64,000 nt of DNA from Corynebacterium marambiense (GTDB lineage: Bacteria > Actinomycetota > Actinomycetes > Mycobacteriales > Mycobacteriaceae): positions 82,285 to 146,284 of the forward strand of contig NZ_JAEIOT010000008.1 in the NCBI RefSeq assembly GCF_016342275.1, given 5' to 3'. Positions 52,216 through 60,814 of the stretch are shown here, piece by piece (position 1 is the first letter of the stretch; every line of letters begins with the position of its first letter). The translations under genes were made by a program, and so were the position numbers. A model generated the notes under the pieces. The model worked only from the letters and a program-made list of their open reading frames with translations, was not told the origin of the DNA and ran no database searches.

Positions 52216-52953
52216 TCAGTGCCCGCCCCGGGAGAAACGCCGCTCCAGTTCCTCGAAGCGTCGCTCGATGTCGGCCTCCGCCTCATCTTCGCGGCGCTTG
52301 GCCAGGTAGTCCCGCGGCATCAGACCGGTGGAGAGGTAGACGATACGACTGGCGACGTTCACCGCGTGGTCCGCGTAGCGCTCGTAGTAACGGCTCAACA
52401 GGGTGACGTCCACCGCCGCCGTGGTTGAGTACGGCCAGTCCCGCTTCGTCAGAACCGTGAACAAATGCTCGTGGAGGTCATCGACGGCATCGTCATCGGC
52501 ACCGAAGATGAGGGCGACATCGACATCCGGGTCGATCAGGATCTCACGTACCTTCGCGCTCATCTCCAACGTGACCCGGGACATCTCCTCGAAGTAGCCA
52601 GTCAGTGGGCCGGGGATCGCCGGTTCCGGGTGCCGACGGCGGGCAGTTCGGGCGACGTGCTTCGCCAGAACACCCATCCGGTACATGTCCTCGACGATGT
52701 AGATGGAGGAGACCACCTGGCGGAGGTCTCGTGCCAACGGGCCCTCAAGGGCGAGCAGCTGCACTGCACGTTCCTCGCAGCGAAGCCGGACGACCTCGAG
52801 CTCATCAATGAGCGACAGTGCCTTCTCAGCGGACTGGAGGTCCTGTTTGAGCAGGGCGTCGGAAGCATTGCTCATGACGGAGTGGACCTGGTCGCACATG
52901 ATGATGAGGTCATGGGCGAAGGCATCGAGGTGTTCCCGGTATGAGGTTCGCAT
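52216..52953 (-). CDS. phoU: Phosphate uptake regulator PhoU
   Basis: 245 residues from the ATG at 52953. Two PhoU helical-bundle repeats are present, each with an E/D..Y.xxDM or RYADHAVNVA motif (VEDMYRMGVLAKHVARTARR near 95 and YYERYADHAVNVASRIVYL near 195). PhoU represses phosphate signalling by linking PstB to the sensor kinase. A TATAGT box (minus strand, 52961-52966) ends 7 bases before this ATG, so the in-frame GTG at 52962 is rejected. It is convergent with pstSCAB. Confidence 0.95.
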   Translation of the reverse strand: MRTSYREHLDAFAHDLIIMCDQVHSVMSNASDALLKQDLQSAEKALSLIDELEVVRLRCEERAVQLLALEGPLARDLRQVVSSIYIVEDMYRMGVLAKHVARTARRRHPEPAIPGPLTGYFEEMSRVTLEMSAKVREILIDPDVDVALIFGADDDAVDDLHEHLFTVLTKRDWPYSTTAAVDVTLLSRYYERYADHAVNVASRIVYLSTGLMPRDYLAKRREDEAEADIERRFEELERRFSRGGH

Positions 52954-52966
52954 AACAGCCACTATA
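52954..52966 (-). promoter_or_regulatory. Leaderless -10 box of phoU
   Basis: TATAGT on the minus strand at 52961-52966 ends 7 bases before the ATG at 52953. Confidence 0.55.
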
Positions 52967-53038
52967 GAGGCATCGCTCCGGGCCCGCCCGCCGTCCGGCG
53001 GGCCGATCCAACGCGGTCAACCGTGCGCTGCGAATGGA

Positions 53039-54202
53039 CTATCCGCCGGAGTTCTCGATATCCGCGTCGATGGGGGCGGTCTCATCCTCGGGATCATCGA
53101 GCCAGCCTTCGGGAAGAACCACCTTGCCGGGTGAACCCTGCCGACCACGGGGCCCGTCCGCGTCATCCGGCAGCGCGTCTGAGTCGATGAGCGGTTCGAG
53201 ATGGTCCTCCAGCTCCGATAGGGATGCGACCCCGGCCAATGCCCGCCGGACGTCGCCGCCGACGGGATATCCGCGGAGGTACCAACCGACGTGCTTGCGC
53301 AGGTCCCGACAGCCCTTGCTCTCCCCGTCGTGTTCCACCAGCAGTTCCGCGTGTCTGCGGATGATCGTCGCAACCTCGCCGAGCGTGGGCTGCGGGGGGA
53401 GCGGACGCCCATTCAACTCGGCGGACAGTTCCGCGAACAACCAAGGGCGGCCTAGGCAACCACGGCCGATGACGACGCCGTCACAGCCGGTCTCATCCAT
53501 CATCCTCCGCGCATCGGACGCCGCGAAGATGTCACCGTTGCCGAGTACGGGTACGTCGGTGTCCGAGAGATGCTCCTTGAGCTCAGTGATACGCCCCCAA
53601 TTCGCGCGCCCAGAGTAGCGTTCGGCCGCTGTCCTGCCGTGGAGTGCGACCGCACGGGCCCCGGAGTCCACGGCGATCCGTCCCGCGTCGAGGTGTGTGA
53701 GATGTTCCGCGTCGATGCCGACCCGGAACTTCACGGTGACGGGTATCTCGGTGCCCCGGGTCGCACGGACGGCCGCGGAGACGATGTTGCCGAAAAGTCG
53801 GCGTTTGTAGGGGAGCGCCGCGCCCCCGCCCCGCCGCGTTACCTTAGGTACCGGGCACCCGAAGTTGAGATCGATGTGGTCCGCCATGTCGCGGTCGACG
53901 ATCATTCGGGCCGCGCGATAGGTGTACTCGGGGTCGGTGGTGAACAGCTGCAGAGAGCGCGGATCCTCGTCAGGTGCGAACGTCGTCATGTGGAGGGTCT
54001 TCTCGTTGCCCTCGACTAGCGCCCTCGCGGTGACCATCTCACACACGTAGAGACCTGCGACGCTGCCCATCTTCGACCGTTCTTGCTCACGACACAGCGT
54101 GCGGAACGCGACGTTGGTGACCCCGGCCATCGGGGCGAGAACCACCGGGGACTCGAGGGACAGCGGGCCGATCGTCAGGGCTGGGGTGGTCGTATCAGTC
54201 AC
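53039..54202 (-). CDS. dusB: tRNA-dihydrouridine synthase (DusB/Nifr3 family)
   Basis: 387 residues from the GTG at 54202. A flavin TIM barrel opens with VVLAPMAGVTNVAFRTLC. The catalytic Cys is in LNFGCPVPKVTRRGGGAAL, with Lys in VTVKFRVGID, His in ALHGRTAAERYSG and FMN phosphate binding at NGDIFAASDA and GCDGVVIGRGCLGRPWLF. It reduces uridines in the tRNA D-loop using NADPH. A weak GACAAT box 6 bases upstream of the GTG suggests another leaderless start. The acidic C-terminal ~45 residues extend past the usual domain. Confidence 0.93.
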   Translation of the reverse strand: MTDTTTPALTIGPLSLESPVVLAPMAGVTNVAFRTLCREQERSKMGSVAGLYVCEMVTARALVEGNEKTLHMTTFAPDEDPRSLQLFTTDPEYTYRAARMIVDRDMADHIDLNFGCPVPKVTRRGGGAALPYKRRLFGNIVSAAVRATRGTEIPVTVKFRVGIDAEHLTHLDAGRIAVDSGARAVALHGRTAAERYSGRANWGRITELKEHLSDTDVPVLGNGDIFAASDARRMMDETGCDGVVIGRGCLGRPWLFAELSAELNGRPLPPQPTLGEVATIIRRHAELLVEHDGESKGCRDLRKHVGWYLRGYPVGGDVRRALAGVASLSELEDHLEPLIDSDALPDDADGPRGRQGSPGKVVLPEGWLDDPEDETAPIDADIENSGG

Positions 54203-54534
54203 ACGCTCATTGTCCGGTGTGGGGCCCGTCGGGGCCAAACCAGGAGCGTCGCAGAAATGATACACCTCCTCCGGCAACCGGCCGGTCCGAACAGCCGGAC
54301 CGAAAGGCGCCAGAGGAGACTGCGCACATGCAGGGGTGTTTGGGGGGTAAAATCATCCAGGTTGTCGGGGGAAAGTAGTGGATTCTGGGGGCAAAACGGG
54401 GGGCGGGGATGTATCGTAGTTCACGTAACTTGTATGCCGAAGGTACAGGTAGGTTGCAGGCTCCACACCGTTCTTCGGCAGACCGCTTCCCTGGACGCCG
54501 CTGGTCGGCTGACAGGCACTCAGGAGGAAAATTT
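54203..54534. promoter_or_regulatory. dusB-cat divergent region with cat promoter and leader
   Basis: About 330 bases. Near cat, TATCGT (54412-54417) is a possible -10, and AGGAGGAAA (54522-54530) is a near-perfect ribosome binding site. G-runs TGGGGGGT (54341-54348) and TGGGGGC (54386-54392) fit the loose RamA motif. No gene is seen, although the cat frame stays open upstream to 54409. Confidence 0.45.
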
Positions 54535-56061
54535 ATGTCCGAACGGATCGCAAACGCTCAGCTCAAGAGCAAGGTCATGTCGGCCGAAGAGGCCGCCCAA
54601 TTCGTCAACGACGGAGACAAGGTCGGCATCTCCGGCTTCACCGGTGCCGGCTACCCGAAGGCCCTCCCTAAGGCCATTGCTGAGCGGGCGAAGGAAGAGC
54701 ACGCCAAGGGCAACAGCTACATGATCGACCTGTTCACTGGCGCCTCCACCGCCGATGACTGCGATGGTGTCCTGGCTGAGGCAGACGCTATCCGTTTCCG
54801 CACCCCCTACCAGTCGGATCCGACCCTTCGTGGCAAGATCAACGATGGCACCACCTTCTACGCCGACTACCATCTCTCCGAGTCGGGTATGTACGTCGAG
54901 CAAGGTTTCTTCGGCCCGATGAATGTCGCCATCGTCGAGGCGACCCGCATTACCGATGAAGGCTACATCGTGCCGTCCTCCTCCGTCGGCAACAATGTCG
55001 AGTACCTGGACGCCGCCGAGAAGATCATCATCGAGGTCAACTCCTGGCAGTCCCCCGACCTTGAGGGCATGGCTGACATTTGGCGTATGCCGTCGCTACC
55101 GAATCGCATACCGATTCCGTTGACTGAGGCGGGCCAACGTATCGGCAAAACCTACATCGACATCGACCCGAACAAGGTCGTCGCCATTGTCGAGACTGAC
55201 GCCCCAGACCGCAACGCCCCGTTCAAGCCCGCCGACGAGATCTCCCAAAAGATCGCTGGCAACTTCCTCGACTTTCTCGAGGGCGAGGTTCGTGCGGGCC
55301 GCCTGACCTACGACGGTTACGTCATGCAGTCGGGCGTCGGCAATGTCCCGAACGCCGTCATGGCGGGCCTGCTCGACTCGAAGTTCGAGAACATCAAGGC
55401 CTATACCGAGGTAATCCAGGACGGTATGGTCGACCTGATTGACGCCGGAAAGATGACCGTCGCCTCCGCGACCTCGTTCTCCCTCTCGCCCGAGTATGCC
55501 GAGAAGATGAATGCAGAGGCCAAACGGTACCGCAACACCATCATTCTGCGTCCGCAGTCGGTCTCCAACCACCCCGAGGTCGTCCGTCGACTCGGGCTGA
55601 TCTGCACCAACGGACTGGTCGAGGCCGACATCTACGGCAACGTCAACTCCACCAACGTCACTGGCTCCCGGATGATGAACGGTGTCGGCGGTTCCGCGGA
55701 CTTCACGCGTAACGGCTACATCTCCTCCTTCATCACCCCGTCCGAGGCCAAGGGCGGCGACATCTCCGCCATCGTGCCGTTCGCCTCCCACATCGACCAC
55801 ACCGAGCAGGACGTCAAGGTCATCATCACCGAATACGGCTACGCTGATCTCCGCGGCCTAGCACCGCGTCAGCGTGTGGACAAGATGATCGCCCTGGCGC
55901 ACCCGGACTACCGTCCGCTCCTCCAGGAGTACTACGATAAGGCGCTGCACCTGGCCAAGGAGAAGAAGATGATGCAGACGCCACACGTCCTCTCCGAGGC
56001 GCTGAGCTTCCACCAGCGCTTCTTGGAGACCGGCTCCATGAAGAAGATGCCGAAGAAGTAG
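54535..56061 (+). CDS. cat: Succinyl-CoA/acetyl-CoA:CoA transferase (acetyl-CoA hydrolase family)
   Basis: 508 residues from the ATG at 54535. The class I CoA-transferase architecture is visible: an amino-terminal half with ISGFTGAGYPKALPKAIAERA, and a C-terminal half with QSGVGNVPNAVMAGLL, NGLVEADIYGNVNSTNV, MNGVGGSADFTRNG and IITEYGYADLRGLAPRQR, which holds the catalytic Glu. Family members exchange CoA between acetate and succinate or propionate; in C. glutamicum the orthologue in this position serves acetate metabolism. A 16-bp terminator follows at 56125. Confidence 0.92.
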   Translation: MSERIANAQLKSKVMSAEEAAQFVNDGDKVGISGFTGAGYPKALPKAIAERAKEEHAKGNSYMIDLFTGASTADDCDGVLAEADAIRFRTPYQSDPTLRGKINDGTTFYADYHLSESGMYVEQGFFGPMNVAIVEATRITDEGYIVPSSSVGNNVEYLDAAEKIIIEVNSWQSPDLEGMADIWRMPSLPNRIPIPLTEAGQRIGKTYIDIDPNKVVAIVETDAPDRNAPFKPADEISQKIAGNFLDFLEGEVRAGRLTYDGYVMQSGVGNVPNAVMAGLLDSKFENIKAYTEVIQDGMVDLIDAGKMTVASATSFSLSPEYAEKMNAEAKRYRNTIILRPQSVSNHPEVVRRLGLICTNGLVEADIYGNVNSTNVTGSRMMNGVGGSADFTRNGYISSFITPSEAKGGDISAIVPFASHIDHTEQDVKVIITEYGYADLRGLAPRQRVDKMIALAHPDYRPLLQEYYDKALHLAKEKKMMQTPHVLSEALSFHQRFLETGSMKKMPKK

Positions 56062-56124
56062 TTAATGGCAGTTCATTCCGAACGCCTGGGAACGGGAATC
56101 TTCCTAGGATTCCTTGATCAGTAG

Positions 56125-56170
56125 AAATGTCCCGGATGCCTTCACGAATGTGAGGGCATCCGGGACATTT
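56125..56170 (+). terminator. Terminator of cat
   Basis: AAATGTCCCGGATGCC (56125-56140) pairs perfectly with GGCATCCGGGACATTT (56155-56170). The loop itself can pair (TTCAC/GTGA). Confidence 0.85.
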
Positions 56171-56831
56171 CATATATAAGTCACTTTTCATAAGTGAGGA
56201 AATGTGGAGATGAAACGCTCTATCAAATTTGCGTATGTAGGAGGCGTAGGTTGAAAATATAGCAACTATGCTTCCGTCAACATAGGAAACTCATGAGAGG
56301 GGCTTTGTAGATGTTTAATATGGAGGGTATCGCAATACTGAATATATAGGTCACATATTAATCTATGTAGAAGCACTTCGAAAGTAAAATGTCTAATTCA
56401 CGTTATCCAATGGCTTTAACGAATTTCCCCAGTTGATTGGGTTATGGATGGGACTTGCTCCCGGGCGTGTCCCGGGGGATGGATGCAGATCGTCGGGGGT
56501 TTCTTGCGCATGGTGCTCCAATGGGCAGGCTAGAGGCGGGGGTAGTTGGCGAGGTTTGGGGCGGGCTGCAGCGTAGATACCTGGCCTGTCGAACGGGTGT
56601 GTGTTGTAGGCGTGTGTCGTAAAGCTGCTGGCAGGGGGCGGTGATGTAGCTAACAGTGTTAGGGGTTTGGCTCTCTGGCAAGCGTTGTAGGGGTGATAAC
56701 TTTTCTGGGGCTGAGCGTTAGGTTAAGATTCTGTCAAATCTGCCGTCGTGACGGGTCCATCGTGGCTCCGCCAGCCAGATTTCCAGTGTCGGAGCCATCA
56801 GGTCCGGCAAATGATGAATTGAGAGGGACTT
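56171..56831. other. AT-rich non-coding stretch upstream of the thioester protein
   Basis: About 660 bases that are strikingly AT-rich compared with the rest of the window (for example 56171-56430). Only short frames without ribosome binding sites are present. It looks like the left part of an acquired segment that carries the following gene, together with its promoter. No insertion-sequence end or direct repeat is evident by eye. Confidence 0.55.
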
Positions 56832-59800
56832 ATGACAAGATTACTGACCCGAATGGGTTCGGTATTGGCTTCAATTGCACTTTTTATTGCTGTGATTGTT
56901 GCAATACCGTCCCCGGCGAATGCGGTGGAAGGGGGTTCCTGGAAGGTAGGTACTATAGCGAAAAACGTTAATAGGGATGCTGTAAAGTTTGAGGCATTTA
57001 CTAGTTCTTCGAGCAGGGTGACCTATTGTATTGATCCGGGATATGCGACTCCGAAGCTTAAGCGGAGGGGAGGCCAGGGGTATGGCCTACAAACGTTTAA
57101 GTATGACGAAATTCCAGCTCGAATAGGAAGGACTGACGCCAGTCTCCTGAAGAAAGTTGCCCTTGCGAGCGCCTATGGGTATTCAGATCAACATAAGGGG
57201 CTATTCTTTGGAGAAAAAGCTAACCAGTATTTAGGTGTTTCTGAAGAGTCGGCGCGGATTGCAACGCAGCTGGCTATTTGGTCGCTTACCAACGCGGATA
57301 GTACTGCTCCGGCTGATTATAATGAACAGCTGAAGACTGCGATTAGAGTATCTGGAGACCCAAAGGTTGGAATATATGCGGAGGCCATTGTTGCTGCTGT
57401 AAATGACGCCTTTAATACTGGCAACGTCCCAACGAACATCGTGATTCATTTCTTCCTCGAGCCTACCGACGGTTCGAAGGTTCATGTGCCGGGTAAGACG
57501 TCGTACAAGCAGAACTTCATTACCGCGTGGTTCGAAGGGCCGCCGACGACTTCAACAGTCGTTGTTCCACCCGTTACTGAGCAAACTCCCACGACGGTAA
57601 CCACCACAGATACGACCACGGTTACTGCCACAGCTACGACAACGGCACCTCCGACGACAGAGACCGTTACGGTGACGACGACTCCGCCCACTCAAACCGT
57701 GGTGGTAACGACGTCGCCTTCTGCGACCACTGAGACCGTGACTGAGACGACCACATCAGTTCCGCCTGCTGCAACGACGACTGTTACGCCTGTCGCCACC
57801 ACGACGTTGACGTCGACTGAGAAGACGACCCTTCCCGGTACGACAGTGACCGCTACGACGACGGCGCCTGGTACGACAGTGACTGCGCCGGGTACGACGA
57901 CGACAACAACTGCGCCTGGTACTACGGCGACGATGGTTTCCAGTACTACTGTCACAGCGCCCGGTACCACGGTGACTTTGCCGGGCACGACCGCGACGAC
58001 AACTGCACCGGGTACGACGGTCACCACGACGGCGCCTGGTACTACGGCGACGATGGTTTCCAGTACAACTGTCACCGCGCCCGGTACTACGGTGACCACG
58101 ACCGCACCGGTTACCACAGCACCCGGGACGACCGTAACCACGACTGCGCCTGGTACGACCGCAACGACGACCGTACCGGCTACGACCGTGACCACGACTG
58201 CGCCTGGTACGACGGCAACGACGACCGTACCGGCTACGACCGTGACCACGACTGCGCCTGGTACGACCGCTACCGCGACGACGACGGCCACCGAGACGGA
58301 GACGACGACCGCGCCTGGTACGACGGCCACCGAGACGGAGACCACGACCGCGCCTGGTACGACGGCCACCGAGACGGAGACCACGACCGCGCCTGGTACG
58401 ACGGCCACCGAGACGGAGACCACGACCGCGCCTGGTACGACGGCCACCGAGACGGAGACCACGACCGCTACCGCGACGACAACGGCCACCGAGACGGAGA
58501 CCACGACCGCACCCGGAACGACGGCACCCGGAACGACGGTAACCATGACGACGACGGCTCCTCCCGCTACTACGACGGTCACGACGACCCCGCCGGCTCC
58601 GACGACTGAGACTGTCACGGAGACGAAAACTGTCACTCCGACGACGGGAACGGAGACTGTAGTGATAACGACGACTCTCACGGAGACTCCGTCGACGACT
58701 GAGACCGTCACGACCACGGCACCCGGCACAACGGTGACCGCACCGGCTACAACGGTGACCGCACCGGGCACGACGGTGACGGAGACGGCGCCTAGTGCGA
58801 CGGTGACGGCACCCGGCACAACGGTGACCGCACCGGCTACAACGGTGACCGCACCGGGCACGACGGTGACGGAGACGGCACCCGGTACGACGGTGACGGC
58901 ACCCGGTACAACGGTGACCGCACCCGGCACGGCAACGACGACGGCACCCGGCACGACGGTGACCGCACCCGGCACGACCGTGACGGCACCCGGCACGACC
59001 GTGACGGCACCCGGCACGACGGTGACGGCACCCGCTACAACGGCAACGACGACGGCACCCGGCACGACGGTAACCATCACGAGTGGAACCACCACGGTTG
59101 CGACAACGACTGAAGTCGCCGGATCCTCCGGATCTTCGGGTGCAATCGGTTCCGCAGGTGCTTCGGGATCTGCTGCGTTGGGTTCGGCTGCCCTGGGATC
59201 CACGGTTCTCGGTTCCTCCGGTCTCGCGGGAATTTTCGGTTCCTCGTCCGGCAGCGCAAACAAGTGCGTCTACGGTTCATCGAGCATCCTCAGTGTCCTT
59301 GGTTTGAGTTCACTGCTCGGCAGCGGTTCCGCTGACTGCACGGTGGGTGGATCTTCGGCTCAGCCCGGTGTTGGTGTCGGTTCGACCGGTACGGGCTCTA
59401 GCCCTGTTGTCGGAATTGGTTCGACCGGTACGGGTTCGAGCCCTGTCGGTGGAGCTGGTTCCTCGATTGGCTCCGGGTCCGCGAACGCCGCCGGCTCCGC
59501 TGCAGGTTCTGCTGCGTTGGGTTCGGCTGCCCTGGGATCCACGGTTCTCGGTTCCTCCGGTCTCGCGGGAATTTTCGGTTCCTCGTCCGGTAGCGCAAAC
59601 AAGTGCGTCTACGGTTCATCGAGCATCCTCAGCTCCCTTGGTTTGAGTTCACTGCTCGGCAGCGGTTCCGCTGACTGCACGGTGGGTGGATCTTCGGCTC
59701 AGCCCGGTGTTGGTGTCGGTTCGACCGGTACGGGCTCTAGCCCTGTTGTCGGAATTGGTTCGACCGGTACGGGTTCGAGCCCTGTCGGTGGAGCTGGTTC

Positions 59801-60746
59801 CTCGATTGGCTCCGGGTCCGCGAACGCCGCCGGCTCCGCTGCAGGTTCTGCTGCGTTGGGTTCGGCTGCCCTGGGATCCACGGTTCTCGGTTCCTCCGGT
59901 CTCGCGGGAATTTTCGGTTCCTCGTCCGGTAGCGCGAACAAGTGCGTCTACGGTTCATCGAGCATCCTCAGCTCCCTTGGTTTGAGCTCACGGCTCGGCA
60001 GCGGTTCCACTGACTGCATGGTGGGTGGATCTTCGGCTCAGCCCGGTTCTAACGCAGGTTCGACCGGTACGGGTTCGAGCCCTGTCGGTGGAGCTGGTTC
60101 CTCGATCGGCTCGGGATCCGCGAACGCCGCCGGCTCGACTGCACTGGGTGCAGCTGTACTCGGTGCGGCGGCACTGGGTTCAGTTGCCCTGGGATCTGCG
60201 GTCCTCGGTTCCTCCGGTCCCGCAGGAGCCTTCGGTTCCTCGTCCGGTAGCGCGAACAAGTGCGTCTACGGTTCATCGAGCATCCTCAGCTCCCTGGGCT
60301 TGAGCTCACAGCCCGGCAGCAGCGCTGCCGATTGTGCTGCGGCTGGTTCCACCGGTACGAGCACCGGCTCTGCTGGTACAGGCGCTGGTTCTGCCAATGG
60401 CCTTGGATCCTCTGACACCAGTGCCGCACTGGGTGGATCGAGTGCCCTGGCCGCAGGATCGGCCGCGGCTGCGGTCGGTTCAGCAGCTCTGGCTGGTGGC
60501 GCAGCAGTAGGCTCCAACGCGCAGCCCCACGCAGGCGGCACCGGCTCCGCAGTCGCCAACGGCGATAGCGCCGGCGGTACGTCAGTACAGGGTGGTGTTG
60601 GCGGCGCCAACGCCGAGCAGCAGAACCAGGCCAAGCAAGGTCTCCTGGCTACCACGGGTGCGAACGTCACGTACGTTCTGCTCGGTGGTCTACTGCTCAT
60701 GCTCCTCGGCGCAGCCTTCATCGCTGTCCGCCGACGTGAGAGCTAA
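56832..60746 (+). CDS. Giant cell-wall surface protein: thioester domain, Thr-rich stalk, Ser/Gly repeats, LAxTG anchor
   Basis: 1304 residues. A signal peptide ends near residue 31 (SPANA). Residues 32-230 form a thioester domain: Cys66 in VTYCIDPGY and Gln146 in ATQLAIW are the pair that makes the internal Cys-Gln bond in bacterial thioester adhesins. About 240-755 is a mucin-like stalk of TTAPGTT and TETET units. About 755-1230 is Ser/Gly/Ala-rich and holds four cysteine-pair units (ANKCVYG and SADC). LATTG at 1272-1276, a hydrophobic helix and a RRRES tail form a sorting signal of the LAxTG type used by class E sortases. GAGAGGGA precedes the ATG. It is inferred to bind host or environmental surfaces covalently. 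Confidence 0.88.
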   Translation: MTRLLTRMGSVLASIALFIAVIVAIPSPANAVEGGSWKVGTIAKNVNRDAVKFEAFTSSSSRVTYCIDPGYATPKLKRRGGQGYGLQTFKYDEIPARIGRTDASLLKKVALASAYGYSDQHKGLFFGEKANQYLGVSEESARIATQLAIWSLTNADSTAPADYNEQLKTAIRVSGDPKVGIYAEAIVAAVNDAFNTGNVPTNIVIHFFLEPTDGSKVHVPGKTSYKQNFITAWFEGPPTTSTVVVPPVTEQTPTTVTTTDTTTVTATATTTAPPTTETVTVTTTPPTQTVVVTTSPSATTETVTETTTSVPPAATTTVTPVATTTLTSTEKTTLPGTTVTATTTAPGTTVTAPGTTTTTTAPGTTATMVSSTTVTAPGTTVTLPGTTATTTAPGTTVTTTAPGTTATMVSSTTVTAPGTTVTTTAPVTTAPGTTVTTTAPGTTATTTVPATTVTTTAPGTTATTTVPATTVTTTAPGTTATATTTATETETTTAPGTTATETETTTAPGTTATETETTTAPGTTATETETTTAPGTTATETETTTATATTTATETETTTAPGTTAPGTTVTMTTTAPPATTTVTTTPPAPTTETVTETKTVTPTTGTETVVITTTLTETPSTTETVTTTAPGTTVTAPATTVTAPGTTVTETAPSATVTAPGTTVTAPATTVTAPGTTVTETAPGTTVTAPGTTVTAPGTATTTAPGTTVTAPGTTVTAPGTTVTAPGTTVTAPATTATTTAPGTTVTITSGTTTVATTTEVAGSSGSSGAIGSAGASGSAALGSAALGSTVLGSSGLAGIFGSSSGSANKCVYGSSSILSVLGLSSLLGSGSADCTVGGSSAQPGVGVGSTGTGSSPVVGIGSTGTGSSPVGGAGSSIGSGSANAAGSAAGSAALGSAALGSTVLGSSGLAGIFGSSSGSANKCVYGSSSILSSLGLSSLLGSGSADCTVGGSSAQPGVGVGSTGTGSSPVVGIGSTGTGSSPVGGAGSSIGSGSANAAGSAAGSAALGSAALGSTVLGSSGLAGIFGSSSGSANKCVYGSSSILSSLGLSSRLGSGSTDCMVGGSSAQPGSNAGSTGTGSSPVGGAGSSIGSGSANAAGSTALGAAVLGAAALGSVALGSAVLGSSGPAGAFGSSSGSANKCVYGSSSILSSLGLSSQPGSSAADCAAAGSTGTSTGSAGTGAGSANGLGSSDTSAALGGSSALAAGSAAAAVGSAALAGGAAVGSNAQPHAGGTGSAVANGDSAGGTSVQGGVGGANAEQQNQAKQGLLATTGANVTYVLLGGLLLMLLGAAFIAVRRRES
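57580..59090. repeat. Threonine-stalk minisatellite region
   Basis: Tandem short repeats encode TTAPGTT-like units. Within it, a 39-bp unit recurs at 58287, 58326, 58365, 58404 and 58443. A 54-bp unit recurs at 58141, 58195 and 58249. A block containing GACGATGGTTTCCAGTAC recurs 120 bp apart (about 57929 and 58049). All preserve the reading frame of the surface protein. Confidence 0.85.
59169..60185. repeat. Three tandem 339-bp units in the Ser/Gly region
   Basis: The same start (TCTGCTGCGTTGGGTTCGG) occurs at 59169, 59508 and 59847, exactly 339 bp apart, and units one and two differ at very few positions. The third diverges in its second half. A related fourth cysteine-pair block lies near 60190-60350. 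Each unit is 113 codons. Confidence 0.88.
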
Positions 60747-60770
60747 GCTCATCACGCTGTAGCCCGAACC

Positions 60771-60814
60771 GAAGCCCCGGCCACTCCACGATCCAACGGA
60801 GTGACCGGGGCTTC
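60771..60814 (+). terminator. Terminator of the surface-protein gene
   Basis: GAAGCCCCGGCCACTCC (60771-60787) pairs with GGAGTGACCGGGGCTTC (60798-60814), with one mismatch and a 10-base loop, 25 bases after the stop. Confidence 0.75.

Noticed and set aside
56437..56681. Small frames on both strands in the AT-rich region
   Set aside because: No ribosome binding site, no family likeness, and they overlap each other.
57692..59263. 523-codon minus-strand frame rich in Val-Pro-Gly-Ala
   Set aside because: It is the antisense of the Thr-rich repeat stalk, has no ribosome binding site or domain, and stays open because of repeat composition.
57580..60350. Possible CRISPR array, because of regularly spaced repeats
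   Set aside because: Repeats are in-frame protein-coding units with no unique spacers, and no cas genes are present.
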